A DNA stretch of 58,393 bases, taken from Streptococcus gallolyticus (GTDB lineage Bacteria > Bacillota > Bacilli > Lactobacillales > Streptococcaceae). Each line of letters begins with the position of its first letter. The first letter of the stretch is position 1. The stretch is from contig NZ_NETH01000007.1 of NCBI RefSeq assembly GCF_003337175.1, positions 1-58,393 of the forward strand, read 5' to 3'. Below, one piece after another: positions 44,901 through 55,806 of the stretch. Made by a program: the position numbers and the translations under genes. The notes under the pieces are model-generated. The model saw only the letters and a program-made list of their open reading frames with translations, was not told the DNA's origin and ran no database searches.

Positions 44901-46274
44901 ATGTTTACAAATGAATTTGATACGATTGCTGCCATTTCTACACCACTTGGTGAGGGGGCAATCGGGATTGTCAGACTTTCTGGAACAACGGCACTAGCTA
45001 TTGCCCAAAAAATCTATCGTGGTAAAGACCTTAACAAGGTCGCTTCACATACGATTAATTACGGTCACATTGTTGACCCTGATACTGATGAAGTACTTGA
45101 TGAGGTTATGGTGTCTGTGATGCTTGCGCCAAAAACCTTTACCTGTGAGAATGTCGTGGAGATTAACACGCATGGTGGTCTTGCCGTGACAAATGAAATT
45201 TTGCAACTTGTCTTGCGCCAAGGGGCTCGTCTTGCTGAACCTGGTGAATTCACCAAACGCGCTTTCTTGAATGGTCGTGTTGACTTGACACAAGCAGAAG
45301 CCGTTATGGATATTATCCGTGCCAAAACAGACAAAGCCATGAATATTGCGGTAAAACAACTTGATGGGTCATTGTCACAATTAATCAATGACACGCGCCA
45401 AGAAATTCTAAATACCTTAGCTCAAGTCGAGGTCAATATCGACTACCCTGAATATGACGATGTGGAAGAAATGACGGCGGCTTTGATTCGCGAAAAAACA
45501 CAGGAATTCCAAGAACTTTTGGAAAATCTATTACGTACGGCAAAACGTGGCAAAATTCTGCGCGAAGGCTTATCTACTGCTATCATCGGTCGTCCAAACG
45601 TTGGCAAATCAAGTTTGCTTAACAATCTGTTACGCGAAGACAAGGCTATCGTCACTGATATTGAGGGAACAACCCGTGATGTGATTGAAGAATATATCAA
45701 TATCAAGGGTGTGCCTTTAAAACTCGTTGATACAGCTGGTATCCGCGAAACAGATGATGTGGTTGAAAAAATCGGTGTGGAACGCTCAAAAAAAGCCCTT
45801 GAGGAAGCTGACCTTGTTCTTCTTGTGCTCAATAGTTCTGAACCTTTAACCAACCAAGACCGTGCACTTTTGGAACTTAGCAAAGATAGCAACCGCATTA
45901 TTCTTCTTAATAAAACAGATTTACCAGAAAAAATCGAAGCTGACCAGTTGCCAGATGATGTCATTCGCATTTCCGTTCTTAAAAATCAAAATATCGACGT
46001 GATTGAAGAACGTATTAACCAACTTTTCTTTGACAATGCTGGTATTGTTGAAAAAGATGCCACTTATCTTTCAAATGCTCGCCATATTTCATTGATTGAA
46101 AAAGCGGTGCAAAGCTTACAAGCCGTCAATGACGGGCTTGAACTAGGAATGCCTGTTGATCTTCTTCAAATTGATTTAACACGTTGCTGGGAAATTCTCG
46201 GTGAAATCACAGGTGATGCCGCACCTGATGAATTAATCACAAAACTCTTTAGCCAATTCTGTCTTGGGAAATAA
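44901..46274 (+). CDS. mnmE: tRNA modification GTPase MnmE
   Basis: With MnmG it makes the cmnm5 modification at wobble U34. The 457-aa product has the N-terminal formyl-THF-binding domain ([18 protein letters not shown]), a helical domain, and an inserted G domain with [29 protein letters not shown] and NKTDLP. It ends in FCLGK, whose Cys is the conserved catalytic C-terminal motif. AGGAA lies 8 bases before the ATG. A bidirectional terminator overlaps its stop. Confidence 0.97.
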   Translation: MFTNEFDTIAAISTPLGEGAIGIVRLSGTTALAIAQKIYRGKDLNKVASHTINYGHIVDPDTDEVLDEVMVSVMLAPKTFTCENVVEINTHGGLAVTNEILQLVLRQGARLAEPGEFTKRAFLNGRVDLTQAEAVMDIIRAKTDKAMNIAVKQLDGSLSQLINDTRQEILNTLAQVEVNIDYPEYDDVEEMTAALIREKTQEFQELLENLLRTAKRGKILREGLSTAIIGRPNVGKSSLLNNLLREDKAIVTDIEGTTRDVIEEYINIKGVPLKLVDTAGIRETDDVVEKIGVERSKKALEEADLVLLVLNSSEPLTNQDRALLELSKDSNRIILLNKTDLPEKIEADQLPDDVIRISVLKNQNIDVIEERINQLFFDNAGIVEKDATYLSNARHISLIEKAVQSLQAVNDGLELGMPVDLLQIDLTRCWEILGEITGDAAPDELITKLFSQFCLGK

Positions 46275-46307
46275 AAAAACTTCACCGATTTTTGGTGAAG
46301 TTTTTTT
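46273..46307. terminator. Bidirectional terminator after mnmE
   Basis: AAAAAACTTCACC pairs with GGTGAAGTTTTTT and serves both mnmE and the convergent UDG-family gene. Confidence 0.88.
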
Positions 46308-46309
46308 GT

Positions 46310-46894
46310 CTATTTTTCAAGAATTTCTTTGACCCGCTTCTGCAAATCTGGGATAACCTCTTTTACAAACCAAGGATTTTTTGCTTGCCAAATGTTATTA
46401 CGTGGAGATGGATGAACCAAAGGGAAAAAGGCTGGCAAATAGGCTTGATAATGTTTTACGGTTTCGGTTAGCCTAGCAGTTGATTTCTGGTGTAAATAAT
46501 AACGCTGTGCATAAGAGCCAATCAAAATCTGCAATTCAATATTTGGTGCGAAAGCCAAGGTTCGTTTGTGCCACTTTTCGGCAAAGCCCTTTCGTGGCGG
46601 CAAATCACCTGATTTTCCCGTTCCCGGAAAATAATAATCCATTGGTACAACCGCAAAAAGCCCAGAATCGTAAAATATTTCTCGGTCAACGCCCAGCCAT
46701 TTTCGCAAATTATCACCACTTGGATCATTCCAATACAAACCCGACTCTTGCGCACGAATGCCAGGAGCTTGTCCGACAATATTAATCCGAGCCGTTTTTG
46801 GAACAGTAAAAAGTGGCTTTATGCCCTGTTGAGTGTAGGTCGCATTTTGCTCATCTGCCATAATGTCCGCAATTAATTGGTCAATGGTATCCAT
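46310..46894 (-). CDS. Uracil-DNA glycosylase superfamily protein
   Basis: A 194-aa protein with the UDG-superfamily first motif VGQAPGIRAQESGLYWNDPS and last motif LVHPSPRNNIWQ (about 160), plus ILIGSYAQRYYL. It differs from family 1 Ung, which is encoded at 15.9 kb. Members of this uncharacterised group may excise damaged bases, but activity and substrate are not established here. It is co-oriented with the unrecognised 347-aa gene just upstream (12-base gap). Confidence 0.85.
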   Translation of the reverse strand: MDTIDQLIADIMADEQNATYTQQGIKPLFTVPKTARINIVGQAPGIRAQESGLYWNDPSGDNLRKWLGVDREIFYDSGLFAVVPMDYYFPGTGKSGDLPPRKGFAEKWHKRTLAFAPNIELQILIGSYAQRYYLHQKSTARLTETVKHYQAYLPAFFPLVHPSPRNNIWQAKNPWFVKEVIPDLQKRVKEILEK

Positions 46895-46906
46895 AACATT
46901 GCCTTT

Positions 46907-47950
46907 CTATTTTTTAGAGAGTTCATCTTTTAACGTCATCAATGCTGCTAAACTCTTATCGTCAACCACTCCTGTCATCTTAACGTTATGACGTTTAGGT
47001 TCAAAGGGAGTTTTCTCTTTTACTTTTGATTGAGAGGTATTTTGCTGAGACGACGATATTTTGGAAACCGTTTCAGGCTTTTCAGTCTTTTCTACAATTT
47101 TTTCTACTTTTTTTCTTTTAGTATGTTTTCTGATGACGTAAATGAGGTAACGCTTCAGTTTTCTTAAACGGTAACTTAGTTTTTCTTTTGTCGAAATGTA
47201 ATTCTGATAATACTTTTTACTCGGATAAAGTCGATAATATCGTTTTTCTTGAAAATTTTGTAAATCATAAGTTACCCAAACATACTCAATAATAGCACCT
47301 CCTTTATCAGTTTTGGGTAAATAACGTTGTGGTAAATCAAATCGATACCAATTAATATTCTTAACGTCCCTTTGCCATTGCGTTTCATAAATTGGCTTAA
47401 CTCTTTCCAGTAACGCTAACGTGAAAGCTGATACATATACTGATTTATCAAACTCTGCTTCACGATAAATACTAACCAAACCTCCTGAAAACAATTTTCT
47501 TAACACTTTATTGAGTTGTTCTGACAATTTGACAGCCTCCACTTTGGCCGCCTTATTCTTCAGTAAGTAAAAATCAGCTTGTTTGTGTATTGTCTTATAG
47601 TCATCTGCTAAGAAAAAGCGATAATGGAACTTTGCTGATTCCTGAATGGCTTTAAGGACATAATAAGCTTTATAGTCAAATTTATATCCTGAGTTCTTAT
47701 ACAAAAATTCTCTAATGTCAGCCTTCAACTCTAAGTCACTTTTAAAAATATCAAACGTTGGTTGACTAAAATAAGGAGTAATCGCTTTATGATCACCAAC
47801 ACGGATAACTTTATAAAAGATGTCATCAGTTAATACACAAGCATAAACAGATTTGCTTTTCCTGCTTTGATATAGGCTAATGAGTTCCTCATTAGGCATT
47901 AGTAACGATTTTAAGATCTTCTCTACTCGTGAATAATTTACCTCCGTCAT
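46907..47950 (-). CDS. Unrecognised 347-aa protein with a basic C-terminal tail
   Basis: I do not recognise a family. There is no signal peptide or membrane helix. Residues 1-250 are rich in Tyr, Phe and Lys with a compact alpha/beta look (KFDYKAYYVLKAIQESAKFH, VIEYVWVTYDLQ-like stretches). About 255-285 is very basic (LSYRLRKLKRYLIYVIRKHT), followed by a low-complexity K/E/S/Q linker and a short C-terminal segment, MTGVVDDKSLAALMTLKDEL. It may bind nucleic acid or membrane surface through the basic part; that is inference. It lies upstream of the UDG-family gene. Confidence 0.7.
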   Translation of the reverse strand: MTEVNYSRVEKILKSLLMPNEELISLYQSRKSKSVYACVLTDDIFYKVIRVGDHKAITPYFSQPTFDIFKSDLELKADIREFLYKNSGYKFDYKAYYVLKAIQESAKFHYRFFLADDYKTIHKQADFYLLKNKAAKVEAVKLSEQLNKVLRKLFSGGLVSIYREAEFDKSVYVSAFTLALLERVKPIYETQWQRDVKNINWYRFDLPQRYLPKTDKGGAIIEYVWVTYDLQNFQEKRYYRLYPSKKYYQNYISTKEKLSYRLRKLKRYLIYVIRKHTKRKKVEKIVEKTEKPETVSKISSSQQNTSQSKVKEKTPFEPKRHNVKMTGVVDDKSLAALMTLKDELSKK

Positions 47951-48043
47951 CGCCCTAAAAACTCCTTTTCATTCAATTTTCTCTCGCTATAAAGAAAGAG
48001 ATTCCTACAGGTTGTAAAAATCTCCTCTTATCATTGTCAAAGG

Positions 48044-49450
48044 TTATTTAATCAATTCGTAAAGTGCTTCGGCGTAGATTGCTGCAGCACGGTAAAGGTC
48101 TTCAACGTCGGCAAATTCATTTGCTTGGTGCATTGTATTGACATAATCTGGGAACATGGCACCGAAAGCAACACCACGTTTAAGAAGGCGTCCAAATGTA
48201 CCGCCACCGATAACTTGTTCGTAACCTTTCAAGCCTGTTTGTTTTTCGTAAACAGAAAGAAGTGTTGCAACCAATGGGTCATCAGCTGAAACATAGTGTG
48301 GTGTGTGTTCGTGGTCTGAAAGTGTTACGTTTGTCACACCATTAAGTTTTTCAAGTTCAGCTTTGATAGTTTGTGCATCTGTACCTTGTGGGTAACGGAA
48401 GTTAAGAGTGATTGTATTGTCAGCTGAGTTGCGGTCAAATTGGAAGATACCAGCGTTCATGCTAAGAGCGCCCATTTTGTCATCAGTATAGGCAACACCA
48501 AGGTTTTCACCTGCAAAATCACCGTGAAGAACGTTGGCTGCTGTTTCAAGATAAGCTTTAGCAGCTCCTTCAAAAGCAAATTGGTTAAGGAATTTAGCAA
48601 GGTATGTTGCACCGTTGATACCAAGTTCTGGTGTTGAACCGTGAGCTGATTTTCCGACAACTGTCAAACGGAAAGCGTCGCCTTCTTGAGTAAGTTCAGC
48701 AGTCAAGTTTTCAGCTGTTGTGTATGCTGTTAATTTTTCTTGAAGTTCAGCCAAAGTGCTGTCAGCTGTGAAGATAGCTGTTGCTGATTCTGGCACCATG
48801 TTATCACGAAGTCCAGCATCGAAACTATTCAATGTGAAGGCGCCGTTATTGTCACCTGCAAAGTGTAGGAATTCTGTGATATTTCCTTTTTCACCATTGA
48901 TAATTGGAAATTCAGCGTCTGGAGAGAAGCCAAAATCAGGGTCTTTCAAGCCATTGTGAGCAAAATAATATTCCATATCGCCCCAGCCTGATTCTTCATC
49001 AGTACCAACGATGAAACGAACTTTTTTAGATACTGGCAAACCAAGTTCTTTGATGATTTTTAAGGCATAGTAACATGCCATTGTTGGACCTTTATCATCA
49101 GATGACCCACGCGCATAAAGGCGTCCATCTTTGATAACTGGTTCATAAGGGTCAGTATCCCAACCGCTACCTGCAGGCACAACGTCTAAGTGAGCAAAGA
49201 TTCCGAGAACTTCGTCACCTTCACCAAATTCAAAATCACCAGCATAGTTATCAATGTTACGTGTTTTGTAACCATCACGCTCAGCCATAGCTAGGAAATG
49301 TTCCAAAGCTTTTACTGGACCAGGTCCAAATGGGTGTTCTTTGTCAGCTTTGCTGTCATCACGTTCTGAGTTGATACGCAAAAGAGCAAAGAGGTCTTCC
49401 ATCATGGCATCTTTACGTTTTTCAACTTCTGCTTTAAAATCTACTGTCAT
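48044..49450 (-). CDS. pepV: Dipeptidase PepV
   Basis: A zinc M20 peptidase that hydrolyses dipeptides in the cytoplasm. The 468-aa product has [17 protein letters not shown] (first zinc His and Asp), [18 protein letters not shown] (bridging Asp), [16 protein letters not shown] (catalytic Glu-Glu) and a C-terminal [24 protein letters not shown] end with the last His in [16 protein letters not shown] precedes the ATG. Confidence 0.95.
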   Translation of the reverse strand: MTVDFKAEVEKRKDAMMEDLFALLRINSERDDSKADKEHPFGPGPVKALEHFLAMAERDGYKTRNIDNYAGDFEFGEGDEVLGIFAHLDVVPAGSGWDTDPYEPVIKDGRLYARGSSDDKGPTMACYYALKIIKELGLPVSKKVRFIVGTDEESGWGDMEYYFAHNGLKDPDFGFSPDAEFPIINGEKGNITEFLHFAGDNNGAFTLNSFDAGLRDNMVPESATAIFTADSTLAELQEKLTAYTTAENLTAELTQEGDAFRLTVVGKSAHGSTPELGINGATYLAKFLNQFAFEGAAKAYLETAANVLHGDFAGENLGVAYTDDKMGALSMNAGIFQFDRNSADNTITLNFRYPQGTDAQTIKAELEKLNGVTNVTLSDHEHTPHYVSADDPLVATLLSVYEKQTGLKGYEQVIGGGTFGRLLKRGVAFGAMFPDYVNTMHQANEFADVEDLYRAAAIYAEALYELIK

Positions 49451-49610
49451 TCTTATAACTCCTCCATAAAGGTAGCTTTTCTCAAAAAAGAAAAGCTATC
49501 TTGTTTTATCTTTGAATTCACCGAAAATCTGTAAACTCATGTTACTGTATTTGTCAAACTCAGCCTAGCAAATAAACCAAGTTTGGTGCATGAAATTAAA
49601 GTCGGTACGC

Positions 49611-50213
49611 TTAACGACGTTCGATAATTTCGTCAACAGGCAAACGATAACTTGGTTCAGGCTTATTATCGCTATAACCAACAGTGATTAAGAGCTCTGG
49701 ACGAAAACGTTTATCAATTTCTAGAATATCATTGGTTGATGACTTATCAAAACCAAGAATAATATTTGATGAAATATCTTGGTCAGTCAAAGCCAAAACA
49801 AGATTCATGGCAACAATTCCAGCATTAAGAGCGAGATATTCCCCTTTTTGCTTGTCATCAAATGCTGTAAAACGAGCAGGTAAGGTTTCCATGTAGTAAC
49901 CTAACATGTCATTTGTCAATGATTTGACACCGATGCGAGCGATTTTACGAGAACGTTGCACCAAGTCTGTATCAGTAAACAGTGCTACAACATATTTGGC
50001 TTGCTCCACTTGCTTTTTATTAATCTCTGGGAGATGTTCAGCAAGCTCGGCTTTTTTATCTTCTACCACAACAAATTTCCAAGGTTGGATATTATTAGCA
50101 CTTGGAGCTAATGTAGCGATTTCAATGGCTGTTCGTAAATCCTTATAATCAACGGGTTTGTTATTGAAAGTTTTGACGGCATGGCGCTTTTTGTTTAATT
50201 CTAGAAACTTCAT
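49611..50213 (-). CDS. Nitroreductase family oxidoreductase
   Basis: A 200-aa FMN-dependent protein with the family N-terminus NKKRHAVKTFNNKPVDYKDL, the FMN loop TLAPSANNIQPWKFVVVED, ALNAGIVAMNLVLALTDQDI, and a C-terminal FRPELLITVGYSD. Members reduce nitroaromatics, quinones or related substrates with NAD(P)H. The physiological substrate is unknown. A GGAGG ribosome site lies upstream. Confidence 0.9.
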   Translation of the reverse strand: MKFLELNKKRHAVKTFNNKPVDYKDLRTAIEIATLAPSANNIQPWKFVVVEDKKAELAEHLPEINKKQVEQAKYVVALFTDTDLVQRSRKIARIGVKSLTNDMLGYYMETLPARFTAFDDKQKGEYLALNAGIVAMNLVLALTDQDISSNIILGFDKSSTNDILEIDKRFRPELLITVGYSDNKPEPSYRLPVDEIIERR

Positions 50214-50334
50214 AAGTGAACCTCCTTCTAAAATATCTCTGCTTCTCTATTCTAACATTTTTTGAAAGAGTTCACAGCTTTTTTTAGTCGTTTTGGGAAA
50301 GAAATGTAACATGAAACAAGATTTCCGTAAAATA

Positions 50335-50362
50335 AAAAGACCGGATGTGCCATTCCAGTCCT
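50335..50362 (-). terminator. Terminator of the large membrane protein gene
   Basis: On the minus strand AGGACTGGA pairs with TCCGGTCT (with wobbles) and is followed by TTTTTATTTT, 8 bases after the stop. Confidence 0.7.
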
Positions 50363-50369
50363 AAAATTA

Positions 50370-52100
50370 TTATACTTTTTTTATCACTCTTAATTTCTTT
50401 AGCCAAGCATAAGCTACTGTCGCTAACCATGTGAAGACATTAGCAATCAGCAAAGCCTTAAACCAGACGCCAATATGGTAAGTGATTTTTAATGTGTTTT
50501 TTCCGATTTTTTGTGTCACAGTTGGTGTTCCAATTCCTGACAAGGAATAATCGGTACGACTTAGTTTCTTACCATTGAGTGTTAGCTCGGTGTCTTTGTA
50601 CTTGGCGATTGGAATGTTAACCTTACCACTATTGTCAGCAGTCCATGTGAAGATAAGAGCGTTACCATCTTGTGATTTGTCAAAAGCATCTGTATGACCG
50701 ATAACAAATTCCTCATAAAGAACGTATTTGTTGTCCTTGTTTGATTTTTCAGCAGGAAGATAATCTGGTGTTGATTTCGAGATTAAATCTAACAACTCAT
50801 ACAAATCTGAACTGTAAAAACTAGCTCGAACTTCCTCAGAATTTCCCCAAACAAAGGTATGTTTTTTAGTTTTGATGGGGTGTTTAGCAGTATAGTATTC
50901 AGCAATCTTTTCTTGTTGCAGATATGTTAACTGAGTAAGGCTGAAAAGATTAATCAAAATCGCCCCAACTGTCACTAATTTGGACCATTTGACGTCAAAA
51001 TAACGCTCTAAAACTAACGCTACTGCTAACAATAATAACACCGTAGCAGGCACAAAAAAGCGAAATGGGAATTGAATTAAATTGACCAAAGAAAGGTTTA
51101 ATTTGTTAATACTGTACCAAGGGAAAATGCTACTTGACAGAACGAGAAAGAAGAAAAATGCTCCCGTTGTGACTCGTAATAGTGTATCAAAATGTCGCCA
51201 ATGTCTGAATGAAAAATACAATTGATACAGCACCAAAAGTAGCAAAGGTAACGGTGTTATCAGCCATTGAATGCTACGTTGATTCACCGTCATAATATAT
51301 AATTTTGAATTGATAAATGGTTCAACCAAATTATTATGACGCCCGACGTCAATAAGCGCAGCCCAGACATTCGTTGTCAATAAAAGAGCAAGTAAAACAG
51401 CTTGTATTCCTTTGATGATAATGGTTTTCTTTTCTTTAGATTTGATAAAACCGTACAAATAAAAGGGCAAATAAGAAACAATGAGTAAGAAACAGCTTAG
51501 CATGTGGACTTGCATCATCAAAGCGACAGCAAGGGCTAAGCGTAGCACGCCTACTTTTTTAGTTTTCACAAAATCAATCGCTGGAATCATGCACCACGGC
51601 ATAAAAGCAGCTCCCCAACTTGAAAAACCTTGCCTAAATGTCCAATATTGAACAGAAAAAGTCATCATGTAAAAAATGGCAATGGCTAGAGAAAGTTTAG
51701 GCTTGACAGCTACCCTGCGTATCAATTGATACATTGAAAAGCCTGCAATCGCACTCAACAAAAAGCGTGATACCAATTGATACGTATACCAATTGCGACT
51801 GATTAGAACCAGCAAACCTTGAAAATAGGCAAAATAGGGACCGTATAAGGCATTAACAATCCGCCCTGAGCTATAGAAGCCATACAAAGATATAAAATAA
51901 CTGAAATTACCAGTCTTAATCTGCATAGCCGTTTCATAAAAACGATTATAGTGAAAGAGAAAATCACTACCAACAATAACACCTTTTGATATGATTTGTG
52001 GAAGAATCAGTAAAAAAGCAACCAGCATTATTATAAGGCTTGGTAGCCAAAAGCGCTTTTCTCGCAGATGAAAAAGGCTCTTCTTAAAATTCTTAAACAT
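50370..52100 (-). CDS. Large membrane protein of the PTPS-related (GT-C-like) group
   Basis: A 576-aa protein with about 11-12 membrane helices. The first extracytoplasmic loop contains GVIVGSDFLFHYNRFYETAM, with an Asp placed like the catalytic Asp of GT-C glycosyltransferases. A C-terminal extracytoplasmic domain (about 430-545) ends before a last helix and a basic tail. It resembles the 6-pyruvoyl-tetrahydropterin synthase-related membrane family, whose role is not established; a lipid-linked sugar transfer role is inference. It has its own promoter. Confidence 0.7.
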   Translation of the reverse strand: MFKNFKKSLFHLREKRFWLPSLIIMLVAFLLILPQIISKGVIVGSDFLFHYNRFYETAMQIKTGNFSYFISLYGFYSSGRIVNALYGPYFAYFQGLLVLISRNWYTYQLVSRFLLSAIAGFSMYQLIRRVAVKPKLSLAIAIFYMMTFSVQYWTFRQGFSSWGAAFMPWCMIPAIDFVKTKKVGVLRLALAVALMMQVHMLSCFLLIVSYLPFYLYGFIKSKEKKTIIIKGIQAVLLALLLTTNVWAALIDVGRHNNLVEPFINSKLYIMTVNQRSIQWLITPLPLLLLVLYQLYFSFRHWRHFDTLLRVTTGAFFFFLVLSSSIFPWYSINKLNLSLVNLIQFPFRFFVPATVLLLLAVALVLERYFDVKWSKLVTVGAILINLFSLTQLTYLQQEKIAEYYTAKHPIKTKKHTFVWGNSEEVRASFYSSDLYELLDLISKSTPDYLPAEKSNKDNKYVLYEEFVIGHTDAFDKSQDGNALIFTWTADNSGKVNIPIAKYKDTELTLNGKKLSRTDYSLSGIGTPTVTQKIGKNTLKITYHIGVWFKALLIANVFTWLATVAYAWLKKLRVIKKV

Positions 52101-52127
52101 GCTTATCTCCTTAAAAAATCCCTATCC

Positions 52128-52156
52128 ATGTTAGCACAGTTTAAAAAAGATTACAA
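52128..52156 (-). promoter_or_regulatory. Promoter of the large membrane protein gene
   Basis: TTGTAA (52156-52151), 17 bases, TAACAT (52133-52128) on the minus strand, followed by AAGGAG before the ATG. Confidence 0.65.
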
Positions 52157-52220
52157 ACAGAAAACTTTCATGAAATTTTCTTTTTTTATATTCAAGAGTA
52201 CCTTTCGTTTCTTGCAAAAA

Positions 52221-52589
52221 TTATCCCAAAATCTGATATCCTGCTTCTTCTAATACTCGGAGTGCACTTTGAAAATCCGTTGTTTTCGTTAAAATGTAAT
52301 CCGTGTTATAAGTCGAAATGGCAAAGATACCAATATTATTTTCTGCTAAAAGACTTGAAATTTTTGATAAAATGTCAATCAAAGAAAAGTCTAAAACACC
52401 CTCACTCTAAAAAGCTGACCAAGTCTTATCAACTGTCAAAGCATTTTCAGGGGCAAGTGCAATCGGACAAACAAGTGATTTTTCGTCATCTGTTGCCCCA
52501 GTAAAAACAAATGGATTTTCCAGATTGACTTGTGAATAATCCGCAATTGGCAAACAGCAAATTCTTCAGTAATTGGTTTAATGGTTAGT
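52221..52589 (-). pseudogene. ACT-domain protein gene, decayed
   Basis: After [14 protein letters not shown] the frame shifts by one base. ADYSQVNLENPFVFTGATDD and EKSLVCPIALAPENALTVDK follow, then TWSAF, a stop, and SEGVLDFSLIDILSKISSLL followed by AENNIGIFAISTYNTDYILT, ending VLEEAGYQILG. This is the layout of the small two-ACT-like amino-acid-binding proteins. It has lost its start codon (the 5' end overlaps the uvrC stop) and carries one frameshift (near 52553) and one nonsense codon (near 52411). Confidence 0.85.
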
Positions 52590-54377
52590 GTTAACAGCTT
52601 CCGCCTCATTTAATTTTTCTTTAATAGCCGTTGCGACATTTCGTGGAATACCACAGTTTACAATATCGTCTATATCAGCCTTTTGAATATTGGGTAGACT
52701 CTTAAAATGCTTCATGAGTAATTGCTTGCGCTTTGGTCCCAATCCAGCAATGCCATCAAGTTTTGATGAGAATGAATTTTTACTACGCACTTGACGGTGG
52801 AAGGTAATGGCAAAGCGGTGCACCTCATCTTGGATACGCTGTAACAAGAAAAATTCTTCGGAATTTCGTGGCAATTCAACCACTTCCAAAGGATCACCAA
52901 ACAATAATTCGTGCGTTTGGTGTTTATCATTTTTTTGCAGACCAGCAATTGGAATATCCAGACCTAGCTTGTTTTCAATAACATCACGCGCCACATTGAC
53001 CTGACCTTGACCACCATCGATAATAATCAAATCTGGTGGCACTAAGCCGTCTTTCATCACACGGCTATAACGACGATAGATGACCTCGCGCATGCTAGCA
53101 TAATCATCTGGTCCGACAACCGTTTTAATCTTGAATTTTCGATAATCTTTCTTACTTGGTTTGCCATTGACAAAGACCACCATAGCAGCGACAGGGCTTG
53201 TTCCTTGAATATTTGAGTTATCAAAGGCTTCAATCCGAACAGGCTTTGGAATGTTAAGCAATTCGCCGATATTTTCAACAGCACCATAAGTTTTCTTAAC
53301 GTCTTTTTCAAGCAAATCAAATTTTTGTTGCAAACTCACACGTGCATTTTTGATAGCTAGGTTAACAAGCTGCTTCTTCTCGCCACGTTGGGGCTTGATG
53401 ATTTTCGTATCAACAATCGCCTTGACCAATTCTTCATCAATGTCTTTAGGAATGAAAATTTCCTTGGGAGTAAAATGTTTATTGTCACGGTAAAATTGCC
53501 CCATGTAGGTCAAAAAATCTTCTTCTGGGTCATTGTAATAAGGAAACATATTGACATCACGCTGAATGAGTTTCCCTTGGCGAACAAAAAATACTTGCAC
53601 ACACATCCAGCCTTTGTCAACGTAGTAGCCAAAAATATCACGGTCCATCATATCTTGGCTCATCACGCGCTGTTTCGTGCGCAAAGTTGAAATAGCTTGT
53701 AGTAAATCGCGATATTCTGCCGCACGTTCAAATTCCATTAAATCTGACGCTTTTTGCATTTTATCTTTAAGTTGGTCAACAATTTTATTGTCTTGACCGT
53801 TAAGGAAATGTTTCACATCGTGCGCCATATCAACAAAATAATCATGGTCAACATGACAAATCGTATGTGCTTTACATTGCCCTAAATGGTAATAAAAACA
53901 AACTTTATTAGCAGGATTGGTACATTTCTTAAACGGAAAAATGCGGTCTAGTAGGCGTTTGATTTCCGTTGCTGCTCCCGAGTCAGGATAGGGTCCAAAA
54001 TACATGGCACCGTCTTTTTTGATTTGGCGGGTAATCATTAAACGTGGGTACTGCTCATTAGTTGTGATTTTGATGAAAGGATAGGATTTATCATCTTTGA
54101 GCTTGATATTGTATTTTGGCAGATTTTCCTGAATGAGATTGATTTCAAGAAGCAAGGCCTCGGTATTGGAACCTGTAACAATATACTCAAAATCCTCGAT
54201 TTCTGAGACCAAAAGTTCTGTTTTGGTATTATGGCTACCATGAAAATAGCTCCGCACACGATTTTTCAGATTCTTTGCCTTACCAACATAGATAATCGTG
54301 CCATTTTTATCCTTGTGTATATAGCATCCTGGGCTGTCTGGCAATAATTCCAGTTTATGTTTAATCAGTTCATTCAT
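52578..54377 (-). CDS. uvrC: Excinuclease ABC subunit C
   Basis: Makes the 3' and 5' incisions in nucleotide excision repair with UvrAB. The 599-aa product has the N-terminal GIY-YIG nuclease ([20 protein letters not shown], then LKNRVRSYF), the UVR motif near residue 205, the RNase H-like endonuclease ([33 protein letters not shown]) and C-terminal helix-hairpin-helices ([19 protein letters not shown]). The length is normal. Confidence 0.97.
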   Translation of the reverse strand: MNELIKHKLELLPDSPGCYIHKDKNGTIIYVGKAKNLKNRVRSYFHGSHNTKTELLVSEIEDFEYIVTGSNTEALLLEINLIQENLPKYNIKLKDDKSYPFIKITTNEQYPRLMITRQIKKDGAMYFGPYPDSGAATEIKRLLDRIFPFKKCTNPANKVCFYYHLGQCKAHTICHVDHDYFVDMAHDVKHFLNGQDNKIVDQLKDKMQKASDLMEFERAAEYRDLLQAISTLRTKQRVMSQDMMDRDIFGYYVDKGWMCVQVFFVRQGKLIQRDVNMFPYYNDPEEDFLTYMGQFYRDNKHFTPKEIFIPKDIDEELVKAIVDTKIIKPQRGEKKQLVNLAIKNARVSLQQKFDLLEKDVKKTYGAVENIGELLNIPKPVRIEAFDNSNIQGTSPVAAMVVFVNGKPSKKDYRKFKIKTVVGPDDYASMREVIYRRYSRVMKDGLVPPDLIIIDGGQGQVNVARDVIENKLGLDIPIAGLQKNDKHQTHELLFGDPLEVVELPRNSEEFFLLQRIQDEVHRFAITFHRQVRSKNSFSSKLDGIAGLGPKRKQLLMKHFKSLPNIQKADIDDIVNCGIPRNVATAIKEKLNEAEAVNTNH

Positions 54378-54436
54378 GTCTCTATTATAACAAAATCATT
54401 TTAGCATTGCTGTGGTAAACATTCTTCTTATGTTTC

Positions 54437-54465
54437 TTGCGGAGATGTCCCTTTTTTGATAAGAT
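54437..54465 (+). promoter_or_regulatory. Promoter of the LtrA-family gene
   Basis: TTGCGG (54437-54442), 17 bases, TAAGAT (54460-54465), then AAAGGAG before the ATG at 54493. Confidence 0.65.
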
Positions 54466-54492
54466 AGTTTCATCAAACATAAAGGAGCTACT

Positions 54493-55647
54493 ATGCCAGA
54501 ACTGATTGCAAAACGTGTATCCAACTATGAACTGTTCTTTGACTTGACTTTTATTTTGGGCACTAGCCAATTGACTGCATCAATTCATTTAAGTCATGTT
54601 GGTGTTCAAGAAATTTTGTCATTTATGGTATTAAATATTATCTTGCTAAACCTTTGGGTAGCTGAGACGCTTTATTACAATAGATACGGTGATTCGAGGC
54701 GAATTGATATTTTTTCTGTTATTGCGCTCATGTTTGTTGTTGGAAATCTTGCTTTGACATTTGATATCAATACAGCGCATCTCTATGCTGGGCATCCGAC
54801 TGTCGTTTGCTTTAATTGGCTGCTCATATTAGCTTATGCCATTATTGCGTTGCAATATTTTCTCAAAGGGCGTGTTTTAGGATTTAACAGAGATATCCGA
54901 TTTAGCATTGTTGCTTGTGTCATTTATGGGGTGTCTTTGTTACCCTTTGCATTAGGATTATTGGGAGCTAATATTTGGTCGGTATTGATTTACCTCATTC
55001 CCAATATTGTTCCAATTCTTACAAGGCACTATCACGAGTCGTCACGCATTAATTTTCCGCATGTCCTTGAGCGAGCTCAGTTAATGACGATTTTGACCTT
55101 GGGTGAAACTGTCATTGCCATTATCAGCACCTACCCGCTGACAGAATCTCTTTATCAAGGCGCCCTATTATTTGCTGGCATGTCCTTTATGTTTATTTCT
55201 TACATGACACAAACTTTCGTGGAAATCGATCATCATCGTCAAACCGCAGGTCTATTGCTACTCTACGCACATATTCCAATTGTTATCGGTATTAATATTT
55301 TCACCGTTGGGATAGAATTTTTAGCTGATTCACATCACGCTAACCTTGGATTTGCTTTCGTGCTTTTTGGTTTCCTCAGTTTTTATGCAGGTATTTTAAC
55401 AACAACGCATTATAATCATAGCTTTTATCAGCTTCATTTGAAAACTTACCTTAAAATCGGGTTGCTTTTGGGAATCGGTGCTGCCAGTATGTTCCTTGTT
55501 AGACATCATATCCTACTACTGGCGCTCGTTCTTTGTGCGACAACATGGGCCTACAATCATTACTTTATGGCAGTTCGTCGAAAAAAACGTGAGTATCACA
55601 ATATCCCACATCCTGACCCCAGGAAAAATTTGCGCGATTTTTCATAA
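54493..55647 (+). CDS. Low temperature requirement protein A homologue
   Basis: A 384-aa membrane protein with about ten helices. It has the family N-terminus VSNYELFFDLTFILGTSQLT and the diagnostic VLERAQLMTILTLGETVIAI segment near residue 200. A Listeria member was named for growth at low temperature; the molecular function is unknown. Not to be confused with the intron maturase also called LtrA. AAAGGAG precedes the ATG. It is monocistronic and ends before a bidirectional terminator. Confidence 0.88.
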   Translation: MPELIAKRVSNYELFFDLTFILGTSQLTASIHLSHVGVQEILSFMVLNIILLNLWVAETLYYNRYGDSRRIDIFSVIALMFVVGNLALTFDINTAHLYAGHPTVVCFNWLLILAYAIIALQYFLKGRVLGFNRDIRFSIVACVIYGVSLLPFALGLLGANIWSVLIYLIPNIVPILTRHYHESSRINFPHVLERAQLMTILTLGETVIAIISTYPLTESLYQGALLFAGMSFMFISYMTQTFVEIDHHRQTAGLLLLYAHIPIVIGINIFTVGIEFLADSHHANLGFAFVLFGFLSFYAGILTTTHYNHSFYQLHLKTYLKIGLLLGIGAASMFLVRHHILLLALVLCATTWAYNHYFMAVRRKKREYHNIPHPDPRKNLRDFS

Positions 55648-55671
55648 CTGTTAGTTAATCAGACACACCTA

Positions 55672-55702
55672 AAACCCGCAAGCTAAATTAGTTTGCGGGT
55701 TT
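55672..55702. terminator. Bidirectional terminator between convergent genes
   Basis: AAACCCGCAA pairs with TTTGCGGGTTT around a 10-base loop. It lies between the LtrA-family gene and the convergent YeiH-type gene. Confidence 0.75.
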
Positions 55703-55806
55703 CTGGTTTAGTGATGGCATTAGCAGCCATCTCAACCGCTCTTCACAAAACAATCCTAATTGATAAAGAAGATTACCACTGTCTCATGTTACAGTAAATG
55801 ACCATA

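Noticed and set aside
45443..45970. A 175-codon minus-strand frame opposite mnmE
   Set aside because: Antisense of the MnmE G domain; no start signals and Ser/Arg-rich composition.
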